DNA of 64,000 bases from Defluviimonas salinarum (lineage in GTDB: Bacteria; Pseudomonadota; Alphaproteobacteria; Rhodobacterales; Rhodobacteraceae). Of this stretch, positions 19,732 to 27,926 are shown piece by piece (positions within the stretch are counted from its first letter, which is position 1; the number at the start of each line of letters is the position of its first letter). The notes under the pieces are model-generated. The model was not told where the DNA came from. It ran no database searches and saw only the letters and a list, made by a program, of their open reading frames with translations. The stretch lies in the NCBI RefSeq assembly GCF_026013545.1, contig NZ_JAPDOG010000011.1, forward strand, positions 1 through 64,000, in the 5' to 3' direction. The position numbers and the translations under genes were made by a program.

Positions 19732-20803
19732 GATTTTCCCCCTGGGTCTTCCTTGCGCCGGCCAGGACCTTCCTGATGAAGCTCTCGGAGCTGAAGCCGG
19801 CGACGATATGCTGGGCGCGCCTGACGAAGCGCACATAGGAATTCGGATTCGCGACGAACCCGGCGATGATCGCGTCGACGTCCTCGCCGTCGGAGGCGAC
19901 GACGGCCTCGCCGAAGATCTCGGCCGTGCCGGGATCGGTGATCACGACCTTGCCGGCGCAGATCGCCTCGGCGATGACCCGCCCGAAACTCTCGCGCCAG
20001 CGCGGATGGGTGTAATAGACGAAGAAGTCGAGCCCCTCGAGGAACTCCCCGACCGGCATGGCGCCGAAGGGCAGGACCGTCCAGTGCGCCGGGATCGACG
20101 AGGGGTCGACCAGGAAGCTGTCGCCGCCGAGGATCCGGCAAGCCTCCGCATGCGCGGGAAAATGACGCCTCATGACCTCCATCGCGGGGAATTTCTCGTA
20201 GCCGGCGCGCGACAGGCGGCCGCGGCGGTCGCGCGGTTCCGGGGTCGGTTCCGACATCTCGAAATCGCAGATGTTGAACCAGTCGAAATTCGCCAGCTTC
20301 CAGAACCGACGGGACGTCTTCTGCCAGGCCTCCACGCCACGACGGTTGTAGCCGGAGACCGGTGCCAGGAACCGCGCCTTGCAGACCGTCGCGTCGGCGA
20401 CCAGGTCCAGGCATTTCGCAATGTCGAACCCTTCAGACACCCCGTCGGGACGCAGGAAGTTCTCGTGCGTGACGACGATCAGGCGGTCGCAGAGGATGCG
20501 CGTCTGCAAGTCGTCGTTGAACTTCAGGCACGATGGGTTGTGCAGGACGACGATCTCGGCGCGGATCGCCGCGTCGTTCCAGGTCATCTCGATGCCGACC
20601 TCGTCGAGAGCCTCCTGCAGCTTCGGATTGGGCTTGCGGCCCTTGAACATCTTCGTCTCGAGCGCGTGTACGCTCAGATCGACATGGCCGGCGATGGTGC
20701 GGATCTCGTGGGCGACAGCGGAGGAGGTGCCTCCGGAAAATCTCGGGTCGATGACAAGCGCTACGCGCGTTCTCTCTGTTTTTCGCATTTTACTTTCTGC
20801 CAT
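19718..20803 (-). CDS. Glycosyltransferase family 1/4-like protein
   Basis: 361 residues. The C-terminal segment VYYTHPRWRESFGRVIAEA, then GKVVITDPGTAEIF, corresponds to the nucleotide-sugar site of GT4-type transferases, with Glu in the conserved E-x7-E position. The N-terminal half (VALVIDPRFSGGTSSAV) fits a Rossmann acceptor domain. First gene of a three-gene operon. An upstream TTTTCGAA overlaps the start region, and a later in-frame ATG (MRKTERTR) is possible as the true start. Confidence 0.72.
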   Translation of the reverse strand: MAESKMRKTERTRVALVIDPRFSGGTSSAVAHEIRTIAGHVDLSVHALETKMFKGRKPNPKLQEALDEVGIEMTWNDAAIRAEIVVLHNPSCLKFNDDLQTRILCDRLIVVTHENFLRPDGVSEGFDIAKCLDLVADATVCKARFLAPVSGYNRRGVEAWQKTSRRFWKLANFDWFNICDFEMSEPTPEPRDRRGRLSRAGYEKFPAMEVMRRHFPAHAEACRILGGDSFLVDPSSIPAHWTVLPFGAMPVGEFLEGLDFFVYYTHPRWRESFGRVIAEAICAGKVVITDPGTAEIFGEAVVASDGEDVDAIIAGFVANPNSYVRFVRRAQHIVAGFSSESFIRKVLAGARKTQGENHDLL

Positions 20804-20869
20804 TCGAAAATCTCAGGCTGGCGGGAGGCGCGAAATGGTTGCGCCGGCCTGTCCAGCCAGGATCGGGTA

Positions 20870-20893
20870 ACGCCGCCCCGACGGGGGCGGCGT
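20870..20893 (-). terminator. Hairpin terminator of the small secreted protein gene
   Basis: Stem ACGCCGCCCC / GGGGCGGCGT (10 bp) with a 4-nt loop, directly after the stop of the 20900-21253 gene and before the glycosyltransferase operon on the same strand. No T-run, so termination may be partial. Confidence 0.5.
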
Positions 20894-20899
20894 CAAGGT

Positions 20900-21253
20900 T
20901 CAGTAGATCGAGCGGCCCTGTTCGCCGTCGGACGTGGTGGCGGAATTGGACGCCCCCATGGCGGACGCCAGGGCGGTCGAAAGATCGCCATTGGAGAGCT
21001 CTTTCACGGCGTTGAGCGTCGTGGCCGACGGCGCCACCGCAAAGGCGTTCAGCGCGGCGCCGAGAGCGCCGGAAATGTCGAGCAGGCTGGGGTTGGCAGC
21101 GATGAACTCCGACAGCTCGTTGATCTGGCCGGCCTCAACCATATCCTCGACAGTCTGGAGATCGGTCGCACTCACCGCGGCAACCGCTGCGCTGCCGAAC
21201 TGCATCCCGAGCATAAGTGCAGCGATCGCAATCGAAAGCTTGCTTTTCTTCAT
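20900..21253 (-). CDS. Small secreted hypothetical protein
   Basis: 117 residues. A classic signal peptide (MKKSKLSIAIAALMLG..., cleavage likely after AAVA near residue 26) precedes an Ala/Leu/Ser-rich helical domain of about 90 residues ending in QGRSIY. Cysteine-free. Start at 21253 has an AAGGAAAA site. It sits next to glycosyltransferases and a secretion system, so a surface or periplasmic role is plausible, but no family is recognised. Confidence 0.65.
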   Translation of the reverse strand: MKKSKLSIAIAALMLGMQFGSAAVAAVSATDLQTVEDMVEAGQINELSEFIAANPSLLDISGALGAALNAFAVAPSATTLNAVKELSNGDLSTALASAMGASNSATTSDGEQGRSIY

Positions 21254-21468
21254 ATGTTTTCCTTTTCGCGTTTTGGTCCGCCCGGCACGCTTCTGCCGGG
21301 AAGATCGCACAGACTTATGCGACGCGTTTTAATATATCCGCCCAGAAAAAGGAAGAACATGAGTTTTCGCACAATCATTTTTTTTCGCCGTCGCGAATGT
21401 GGATAACGCGAGTGATCCGCAGTGGCTTGGCCGTTGCCGGATAGAGCGGGAATGCGGAGCTGCTCCGC

Positions 21469-21951
21469 TCAGAATGCGCCCTGCGCCGGCGCTTCCGGCG
21501 GGAGGGGGAGGGTGTGGACTGCTGGCCGCGCAGAGCCGAGGCCGTCAACCCGCACCTCCATGTCGGTATCACGCTCCCAGAGGGACGGGTCGCCGTAAAA
21601 CGCCACCGCCCGGCGCCGGGTCTCCGGATCGGCCATATCGACAACACCGGGCGTGTCGTCCGGGCCGAACAGGCGCGCCCAGCCGTCGACGACCCACCTG
21701 CCGTCGATGACGGCGAAATCGTGCCGTTCGCGGATTTCGGCGATGCCCGCCGCCTTCGGGTTCTCGAAGCACCAGAAGCCGCAAATACGGACCCTTTCGC
21801 CGAGAGCCCGCCGCGTCTGCGCCGCCCAGGACAAGGGGTCGGCAATGTCGGACCCATCCGGAAAGCGGCGCGAGCCATGAGGGTCCGTGCGGACCTGACC
21901 GGCAAGCATATCGCCGATCCTCGCGAGCTCCATTTCTGTCCGATTGCCCAT
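21469..21951 (-). CDS. Hypothetical protein
   Basis: 160 residues from ATG 21951 (MGNRTEMEL). Longer upstream starts would place the promoter inside the gene. Contains WAAQTRRALGERVRICGFWC and a Trp-rich centre, no known family. Divergent from the HD nucleotidase gene, and both starts are served by back-to-back TTTTC-type promoters. Confidence 0.6.
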   Translation of the reverse strand: MGNRTEMELARIGDMLAGQVRTDPHGSRRFPDGSDIADPLSWAAQTRRALGERVRICGFWCFENPKAAGIAEIRERHDFAVIDGRWVVDGWARLFGPDDTPGVVDMADPETRRRAVAFYGDPSLWERDTDMEVRVDGLGSARPAVHTLPLPPEAPAQGAF

Positions 21952-21981
21952 CGCGCCTGGCTCCGGATTGCGCCTGTACCG

Positions 21982-22004
21982 ATCATAAGCCAATCGGCGG
22001 AAAA
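21982..22004 (-). promoter_or_regulatory. TTTTC-N12-TATGAT promoter (leftward)
   Basis: Minus strand: TTTTCCGC (22004-21997), nine bases, TATGAT (21987-21982), 30 bp before the 21951 start. Confidence 0.55.
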
Positions 22005-22030
22005 CCAGAAAAACGATTTTCCTGAGCGAT

Positions 22031-22053
22031 TTTTCGCAGTCCGCGCCTATCAT
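22031..22053 (+). promoter_or_regulatory. TTTTTCGCA-N9-TATCAT promoter (rightward)
   Basis: TTTTCGCA (with a further T before it), nine bases, TATCAT, 24 bp before the 22078 start. One of the best matches to the family; the position of a normal -35 box holds AGCGAT. Confidence 0.6.
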
Positions 22054-22077
22054 CGATCCACACAAGGATCAAGGCCA

Positions 22078-22833
22078 ATGAATAAACCAAGTCACGACCC
22101 TTTCACCGACATCCTCGCGCTTCCCGTCGATAAGCGGGGTGCCTGGATCGCGACATCGCTCGGAGGGATGTGGTCGATCGAGCATCCCGCGCCCGGGGAC
22201 GTCCGGATCGAGGATGTCGCTGCCGGCCTGTCGCGCAACTGCCGCTACAACGGGCAGCTCAAGGAGGATGCCGATTTCCTCTCGGTAGCCGAGCATAGCG
22301 TCGCAATGACAAAGTGGGCCGTCGCGAACGGTGTCGCCACGCATCGCGAGGATGCGCTGGCGATCCTGCTGCATGATGCCTCCGAGGCCTTCTATGGCGA
22401 CATGGTCACGCCGCTGAAGGATCTCTTGCCCCAGTTCAGGAAATACGAGGACAAGGCGCAGGCCGTCATCATGACCGCTTTCGGTCTCGCCCCGGACGCC
22501 GTCTCGATCCGCAAGGAGGAGATCAAGCTCATCGACCGCCGCATCCGTCTCGACGAGCGTGACGCGGTGATCGAGGACCCGGCCCGCTCGATCGGCAAGC
22601 GAATCTCCTGGGACAAGGAGCCGGATCTCGCCTCCATCGACGTCGAGATCGCCGGCCTCAACCCCAGGGCCGCCCGCCAGGCCTTCCTCGAATGCTTCAC
22701 CTGGATCGTCGAGGCCCTGCCGCTCCGGAACCCGGCGCTTGCCCGGCTTCATGACGGGTTCGCCGCGGCGGCCCGCCGGAACCTCGAGCGCATGACCAGC
22801 CGCGAGAGCATACCCTGCATGCTCGATATGTGA
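22078..22833 (+). CDS. HD-domain phosphohydrolase, YfbR-like 5'-deoxynucleotidase
   Basis: 251 residues. The HD metal site is visible: SVAEHSVAM supplies the first His, LLHDASEAFYGD the His-Asp pair and the catalytic-type Glu and Asp of the YfbR group, and a later Asp in LIDRRIRLDER fits the fourth ligand. YfbR enzymes dephosphorylate dNMPs; plasmid and phage relatives tune nucleotide pools. Start at 22078 is preceded by AAGG. Probably co-transcribed with the gene 16 bp downstream. Confidence 0.78.
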   Translation: MNKPSHDPFTDILALPVDKRGAWIATSLGGMWSIEHPAPGDVRIEDVAAGLSRNCRYNGQLKEDADFLSVAEHSVAMTKWAVANGVATHREDALAILLHDASEAFYGDMVTPLKDLLPQFRKYEDKAQAVIMTAFGLAPDAVSIRKEEIKLIDRRIRLDERDAVIEDPARSIGKRISWDKEPDLASIDVEIAGLNPRAARQAFLECFTWIVEALPLRNPALARLHDGFAAAARRNLERMTSRESIPCMLDM

Positions 22834-22849
22834 AAAAGGAACCGTAGCG

Positions 22850-23527
22850 ATGATCTTCCCGGCCTTCGACCCCTTTGATTCCGGCGACCAGCAGACCCTT
22901 CGTCATGTCTGCCTCGAAACGCTGAAAAGGATCGGGAAGACCCGCTCTGCGTTCCTTTCGACCTGCGAGTCCCGGCCGCATCTCATCCATCAAGACCGCG
23001 CGGGACGCCTCGCCGCCTTCGGCGCCCTCCTGATGGGGGCGACGGTGCTGTCGCGCAACCGCACCCTTCCCGACCAGGATCCCGAACGGTTCCTCGGGGC
23101 TCTCGCCAGGATCGGCGAGCGCGCGGCTCCCGGCTCCCTGAAGGCGAAGATCCAGGGCTTTCTCGGCGGCGCGCCGGATGGCGGACCCGGGCTCCGCGAG
23201 CGCATGATCCCGGTCCTGGCCACCTGGCCCGGCTTCGACCGCGACGCCTACCTCGAGGGGCGGCCGCAAGGCGCCGACTTCATGGCCGAGTTCGGGATCG
23301 ACTATCCGGCGCTGCGGGAGCTGTCCTTCGAGATGCACAAGCCCTGGACGCACCTGCGGGATCTCGAGACGCATATCGATGCGCTGATCCCGATCTACCG
23401 GCGCTTCGAGGAGGCTGCTTTCGCCGGGACCGATCCTGAACGGCTCGCGGAGCTTCTCGGCGACGGGAACGGCATCGGGGCGAATGCCTCCCCGGATCGC
23501 GACATCGATACAGAACCGGCACTCTGA
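22850..23527 (+). CDS. Hypothetical protein
   Basis: 225 residues, mostly helical, no recognised family and no membrane segment. Follows the HD nucleotidase by 16 bp, so the two likely share a transcript. Confidence 0.65.
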   Translation: MIFPAFDPFDSGDQQTLRHVCLETLKRIGKTRSAFLSTCESRPHLIHQDRAGRLAAFGALLMGATVLSRNRTLPDQDPERFLGALARIGERAAPGSLKAKIQGFLGGAPDGGPGLRERMIPVLATWPGFDRDAYLEGRPQGADFMAEFGIDYPALRELSFEMHKPWTHLRDLETHIDALIPIYRRFEEAAFAGTDPERLAELLGDGNGIGANASPDRDIDTEPAL

Positions 23528-23539
23528 GCAAATTTAGCC

Positions 23540-23570
23540 GCAACCCCCTTCCTTCAGGGCGGGGAGAGTT
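23540..23570 (+). repeat. Right-end-like remnant
   Basis: CCTTCAGGGCGGGGAG core (23551-23566) preceded by CAACCCCCTT; same family as the elements at 80, 24548 and 43774. No transposase nearby. Confidence 0.4.
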
Positions 23571-23705
23571 CACCGCCTCGCACCCTGGGAGGCCAGGCGC
23601 GGGAGAGGTTTTTTCCACATCTTTCGCGTTTTCAGGGGGTGACCGCCATTTCAATCCGTCCCGATCCTGAGATAGAATGCGAAAAACTGAATTTGGAGTG
23701 GCACT

Positions 23706-23870
23706 ATGGGCAAGTACCAGACGGATGAGGCGGCCAGGGCGTTGCAGGCGGCGACCGATATCGGCAGAAGCCTCTTCCACCTCAACATGGTCATCCTTCT
23801 CGCCCCCTTCGCGTTCACCGCGCGGATGTGCCAGCCGAAACGGCGGTTCGGCCTGACCAGGCGGCCCTGA
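23706..23870 (+). CDS. Small membrane-segment protein (54 aa)
   Basis: 54 residues: an Ala-rich amphipathic start, a hydrophobic stretch LFHLNMVILLAPFAFTA (about 28-44) able to span a membrane, and an Arg-rich tail. It has a TTTGGAG ribosome-binding site 6 nt upstream and a promoter-like TAGAAT followed by GCGAAAAA at 23674-23687, which supports a real gene. Function unknown; the size and shape recall small toxins or holin-like peptides, but that is not shown. Confidence 0.5.
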   Translation: MGKYQTDEAARALQAATDIGRSLFHLNMVILLAPFAFTARMCQPKRRFGLTRRP

Positions 23871-23876
23871 GGCGCC

Positions 23877-24593
23877 ATGATCAGCGTCGCCGGTCGGCCG
23901 TTCTTCGGCGGCGAATCTCCGCGCGCCTCCTTGAGCCCCGGCAGCATAAGCAATCTCCCCGCCGAGGCGGCTAATCGAGCCAGGCGGATGATCCTCGCTC
24001 TCGGTCATGCCCGGGCCGAGGGAATGGCGGATCTCCTGGTCGATCCGTTTTCCACTGCGCCAACGCCCCTCCGCCTGCTTCGTGAGCGTGTCGCGGAGAC
24101 GGACGCGACCGAGGCGGCGTACCCCGCGGACATTACGGACATGGGCCGGTCCGGCCGCGCAGAAGTCGTGCTGCGCGGGATCGGCATGGACGTCCTGACC
24201 GAATTTTGCGCGACACTCCTGCGCCTCGAGATGCTCATGCTCCTGGAGGCGCGGACCCTTTCGAATTTCATGATCGCCTCCGGCATCCACGAGGCGGCGG
24301 CCGATCGCCTGGCGCCGGTTACCGTCGCGGCCGCCGCGATGCAGCTTCTGGACGTCGACACGCCGGCATGGGTCCGGCATCTCGCAACCTTCAGCAGGCG
24401 GGAGCTCGCCGGCCTCGGCGCTGCGGCTGAGGCCGGCCGGACCCTCCAGGCCGATGCGCTTGCACGGTTTGGGCGGATCCGCGACATCGACGACCTCGAA
24501 GCGGCCGCCGATGAGGTCCGGGCCCGGGAGCACGCACTGCGCCGCCTCATCAAAACGCCCGGGAGACCCTATCCTTCAGGCCGGGAAGGATAG
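23877..24593 (+). CDS. Hypothetical protein with transposon-derived C-terminus
   Basis: 238 residues, Ala/Arg/Leu-rich and largely helical, no recognised family. Starts 6 nt after the small membrane-protein gene. The last 16 codons (from IKTPGRPYPSGREG) are encoded by a transposon right-end remnant (24548-24592), so the native C-terminus was probably lost when an element inserted. Confidence 0.55.
   Translation: MISVAGRPFFGGESPRASLSPGSISNLPAEAANRARRMILALGHARAEGMADLLVDPFSTAPTPLRLLRERVAETDATEAAYPADITDMGRSGRAEVVLRGIGMDVLTEFCATLLRLEMLMLLEARTLSNFMIASGIHEAAADRLAPVTVAAAAMQLLDVDTPAWVRHLATFSRRELAGLGAAAEAGRTLQADALARFGRIRDIDDLEAAADEVRAREHALRRLIKTPGRPYPSGREG
24548..24592 (+). repeat. Right-end-like remnant fused to a gene end
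   Basis: Begins with CATCAAAACGCCCGGGAGAC, which is identical at 43774-43793, then a CCTTCAGG hairpin core. It provides the stop codon and last codons of the preceding gene. Confidence 0.5.
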
Positions 24594-24852
24594 TACCTCG
24601 ACTGTTCCGGGGCTGATGGCGGCGCGGCGGGCTCGCACAATCAGACCCCAGCGCAAGAGCAGTCGTGGCGGCGGATCGCGGGGTTTGGCACCGCCTCGAA
24701 ACCGCCATCCTCGCGCACGATCCAATCAATAATGATGAGGCATGCAGAATTTTGTTGAAAAAAATGAATTGACGTATGGTTTTCCACACTTTATTTTTTC
24801 GCATATCGCTGGATTACTGTTTCGCATCTGTTTACCAGAGGCCTGTTGTGCC

Positions 24853-25398
24853 ATGACGACTCTTACGGACAAATCTCGGCGTAGCGATCATTCCGGTCCG
24901 GATTACGACCGCCCGGCGCCACGCCGCGCGCCCGGCCTGAAGGATCGCATGGATCTCCAGCCGGGCGACCTGATCATCTATCCGTTCCTGTGGTCCTGGG
25001 AGAGCGAAAAAGGCATCGTACATGCCTCAAAGATGCGCCCCTGCGTCGTGCTCCTGCGGATCGACAACCCTGACGGCCCGAGCGTGGTAATCCTGCCGAT
25101 CACGACCAAGCCTGCGGCGCAATGGCATGACCGGTTTCACGTCCCGGAAGACGAATGCCGCCGCGTCGGCATGGATCCGTCCCGCAACGCGTCGATCGGC
25201 CTCAATGACTACAACTTCGAGGTGGTGGCGACCTCGAGCTGCCTGCGCCATAACGTGCCCGTGCGGGCGTTCAGCGCCGGCTTCGTCGAAGGCCTGGCGA
25301 CACGTTTTCTCGAGGTTCTCGCGGAGCGCCGCGCCTTTCAGGTGGTCCGCACACCGATCCCCGCCGAGGATGATGACTGCATGGCCCACATGATGTAG
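24853..25398 (+). CDS. PemK/MazF-like protein (possible toxin)
   Basis: 181 residues. From residue about 38 the sequence follows the PemK/MazF beta-barrel pattern: QPGDLIIYPF, a basic-to-RPCVVLLR strand (K-x-RP), and VVILPITTKP. MazF-type proteins are mRNA interferases, usually paired with an antitoxin. No antitoxin-sized gene lies directly upstream or downstream, so this may be an orphan or a non-toxic relative. Start at 24853 chosen; an upstream ATG at 24742 would run through the promoter, where TTTTTTCGCA (24806-24815) occurs. Confidence 0.55.
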   Translation: MTTLTDKSRRSDHSGPDYDRPAPRRAPGLKDRMDLQPGDLIIYPFLWSWESEKGIVHASKMRPCVVLLRIDNPDGPSVVILPITTKPAAQWHDRFHVPEDECRRVGMDPSRNASIGLNDYNFEVVATSSCLRHNVPVRAFSAGFVEGLATRFLEVLAERRAFQVVRTPIPAEDDDCMAHMM

Positions 25399-25409
25399 GG
25401 TCTGCGCGG

Positions 25410-26438
25410 CTACAGCAGCCAGACCTGCCTCATCGGCAGGCCGTCGCGGATATCGGCGGGCAGCCGGTCGCGGGTCTCGAGGAAGGCCTCGAGCACATCC
25501 TCCGCACCCCATAGCCGGATCTCGAACCAGAGTTCGGCGTGGCGCGCCAGCACCGGCCGGGCGAAACCGCCCCAGCTGACGAGCAGTCCGCGGGACGCCT
25601 TGGTCGCGCGCATCGCCCCCTCCAGCTGCTGGAGGGTGGCGCTATCGCTGACGATGTCGCCCGACTTGACCTGGACGACAAGGCGATCATCCATGCCAAG
25701 ATCGCCCTTGCCGGCGAGAATGTCGACCCCGCCGTCTGGACCCGGCGGCGAAAGGCGGGTCCGGTAGCCCTTGGCCTTGAGGATCTCGGCCACCAGGCGG
25801 GCCAGCCCGTGGCCGGCGAAGACCGCCCCCATGCGCTGGAGTGTGCGATTCCGGAGCAGGCGCTCGATCTCGTTCGGATCCTCGGGCAGGACCGAGCGCG
25901 CCGCGCCGGAAGGGCCCGGATCGCGGCCATTGCGCAGGACCTCTTCGATCCGTCGCGCGGCGTCGTTGCGGGAAAGCTCGCAGACATGCTGCAGTGCGCC
26001 GAAGGAGTGGATGAGGTCGGGCAGGAAGGCCTCGCGGGGAATGTCGGTCCGGATCCAGCGCAGGCGGCGCGCCGGACGCCCGTCCGGATCCTCCTCGTAG
26101 CCGGGCAGGAACTGGCCTATGCCGACCTGGCCGGAACGGCGGAGCGGGCAGATCGCGAGATCGCCGGGTTGGGCGTCGTTGAGGAGAAGCTGGAGCTGAC
26201 CCGCCAGGCTCTCGATCCGGGAGAGCTTCTCTCCCGGATTGGCGCGCATCACCTCGTCGAGGATCTCCTCCCGCTCGAAATGGCCGGAAAGATCCTCGCG
26301 CACCCCGGCATCGAAGGTAACGATCCCGGTAGCAATGGCGGCCTCCTCCGTGGCGGCGGATTTTGGCAGGCGGATGAGCCAGGCACGGCGCCCGGGGGCT
26401 GCGGTTACGGCCGGGGCAGGCAGGTTGTGAGAGGTCAT
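25410..26438 (-). CDS. Mrr-like restriction endonuclease-fold protein
   Basis: 342 residues. The C-terminal 150 residues carry the Mrr_cat pattern: LARLVAEILKAKGYRTRL, then DGGVDI (catalytic Asp) and VVQVKSG (Q-x-K). Mrr enzymes cut methylated or foreign DNA. The N-terminal 190 residues have no clear family and may bind DNA or sense a signal. ATG 26438 was chosen; an earlier in-frame ATG at 26501 would include promoter-like sequence. No methyltransferase is adjacent, consistent with a modification-dependent enzyme. Confidence 0.72.
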   Translation of the reverse strand: MTSHNLPAPAVTAAPGRRAWLIRLPKSAATEEAAIATGIVTFDAGVREDLSGHFEREEILDEVMRANPGEKLSRIESLAGQLQLLLNDAQPGDLAICPLRRSGQVGIGQFLPGYEEDPDGRPARRLRWIRTDIPREAFLPDLIHSFGALQHVCELSRNDAARRIEEVLRNGRDPGPSGAARSVLPEDPNEIERLLRNRTLQRMGAVFAGHGLARLVAEILKAKGYRTRLSPPGPDGGVDILAGKGDLGMDDRLVVQVKSGDIVSDSATLQQLEGAMRATKASRGLLVSWGGFARPVLARHAELWFEIRLWGAEDVLEAFLETRDRLPADIRDGLPMRQVWLL

Positions 26439-26521
26439 CTGGGTCCGGTTGAAATCGTGGCGGCGCTGCTCATCCTGATATGCGAATATTGATAGCATTG
26501 CGAGGATGTACCGCTGTTTTC

Positions 26522-26550
26522 CCAAAGAAAAGGCCCGGAAGATCCGGGCC
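26522..26550 (-). terminator. Rho-independent-type terminator on the minus strand
   Basis: On the minus strand GGCCCGG, loop ATCTT, CCGGGCC is followed by TTTTCTTT. It lies about 85 bp upstream of the Mrr-like gene, where no minus-strand gene ends. It would stop a short transcript started further right, so it marks a small RNA or a leader attenuator. Confidence 0.5.
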
Positions 26551-26724
26551 AAGTTGGAACAGGGAGGTGTATCGGAGAGGCCCGATGCGTTGAAAATATC
26601 TGCGAAAATCGGTGTTGTAAAGAGTCGTGCTGATTTATTTTTCGCAAATCTGTGGAGGGGTCGGGCTTGCACCTAACCCGGAAAATATGCGAATGTTCCG
26701 GAGATAATACACGCTGAGATAGAA

Positions 26725-27027
26725 ATGCCTGAAACCATTGCCTGCGGTCTCTGCGGCCGCGAACACAAGCCGGTTTTCCTGGGTTCAACGGACCAGGGGG
26801 ATGGCTGCGCGGCGGAGGTGGCCGAGGGCCGGCTCTTTGGTCACTACGGATCGGCAGTCGCCGACATGACCGTGCTGGACTTCAAGGGGGATGTGCCGGC
26901 TGACGGAACCCTCGTCTGCGATACCTGCATCACCGAGATGCTTGCCGATGGCCGCCTCGCGGAGGCCGATGGGGACCGTGCGACGCAGTCGGACGAGGCG
27001 CTTCAAAGCTCCCTGAAAGAAGTCTGA
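26725..27027 (+). CDS. Small zinc-ribbon-like hypothetical protein
   Basis: 100 residues with two cysteine pairs, CGLC near residue 7 and CDTC near residue 72, consistent with one zinc site bracketing a compact domain. No family recognised. Upstream the region holds GCGAA motifs and GATAAT (26702-26707), which may be its -10 box. Confidence 0.55.
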   Translation: MPETIACGLCGREHKPVFLGSTDQGDGCAAEVAEGRLFGHYGSAVADMTVLDFKGDVPADGTLVCDTCITEMLADGRLAEADGDRATQSDEALQSSLKEV

Positions 27028-27052
27028 TCTAGTAAAGTGGACTGCTGGTGCC

Positions 27053-27820
27053 TCAGGCTCCGCATTGCAGGTAAGCCCACCCTTTCCGGCGCAGTTCCCC
27101 CTTGGCCTCGGCGATCATCTCGTCGAGCCCACCGCCGAGGATCAGCGCCTCTACGACACTGCCGGCGAGGACCTCGCCAGCCGAGCTGTCGCTGGCGTAG
27201 TTCACCCCGGCAATTTCCCGGCGCGCGGCAATCTCGCGCGAGAGCTCGAAATAGGCGAGCGTGCAGTCCGGGTTGATCAGTGCGAGAGCATAGGCGATCG
27301 AGGCGGCGCGGGCCGAATGATCGGACGGGTAGGGGGGCTGCGGCGCGGCCGGGACGATGGTTTCGACGGCCGGATCGAGTTCGGCCGGCAACGGTCGCTG
27401 CCAGTGCCAGCTGTCGCGGAGCGCGAAGAACCGGACCTCATCCTGAACCACGCGAAGGTAGGACCAGATGGCGGGGAGCTCCTCTTCCGGCGGCAGGAGG
27501 CCGCCAAGTTCGAACCAGTCCATCGCGGTGTGATCAGGCATGCTTTCGGCTACGGCGAGAGCGACCTGTCGCGGAGTCCTCGCGTCACGCTGCAGGATCA
27601 GGAGGTCGATCACCTCGCGGCGCGCCTCGAGATCGCCGGCGGAATAGGGCGGCGGAACCCGGGTGTCGAAGTCCGGAGGCAAGTAGCGCGCACCGCCGCG
27701 AATGACCTCGAGAATCTCCGCCGGAGGGCTGCCGGTCAAAGAGCCAGTCTCCGCCAGTACCGGGGCGGCCAGGGAGAGCAGGGAGAAGGCCGCGACGAGC
27801 CCGATACGCAATTTGCACAC
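27053..27820 (-). CDS. Secreted PAP2/class A acid phosphatase-like protein with altered active site
   Basis: 255 residues with a signal peptide (cleavage after VLA near residue 23). It follows the phosphatase pattern: WQRP, then YPSDHSARAASIAYA (normally PSGH), then SREIAARREIAGVNYASD. In the family this last block is SR-x5-H-x3-D with the nucleophile His; here that position is Asn. The enzyme is therefore probably inactive or altered. Periplasmic location expected. It stands alone between two opposite units. Confidence 0.68.
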   Translation of the reverse strand: MCKLRIGLVAAFSLLSLAAPVLAETGSLTGSPPAEILEVIRGGARYLPPDFDTRVPPPYSAGDLEARREVIDLLILQRDARTPRQVALAVAESMPDHTAMDWFELGGLLPPEEELPAIWSYLRVVQDEVRFFALRDSWHWQRPLPAELDPAVETIVPAAPQPPYPSDHSARAASIAYALALINPDCTLAYFELSREIAARREIAGVNYASDSSAGEVLAGSVVEALILGGGLDEMIAEAKGELRRKGWAYLQCGA

Positions 27821-27926
27821 CTCGTTTTCGTGGTACCGATATCTGCCCGACGTTGTCTTGTCGATCCGTTTTTCACGGCATTTGCCACAACCCTTGCATC
27901 AGGGGTGGGGCGACATCCATTCAGGG

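Noticed and set aside
26435-26788. Minus-strand gene of 117 codons upstream of the Mrr-like gene
   Set aside because: It crosses promoter elements and a terminator, overlaps the start of the 26725 gene, and has no ribosome-binding site or protein-like composition.
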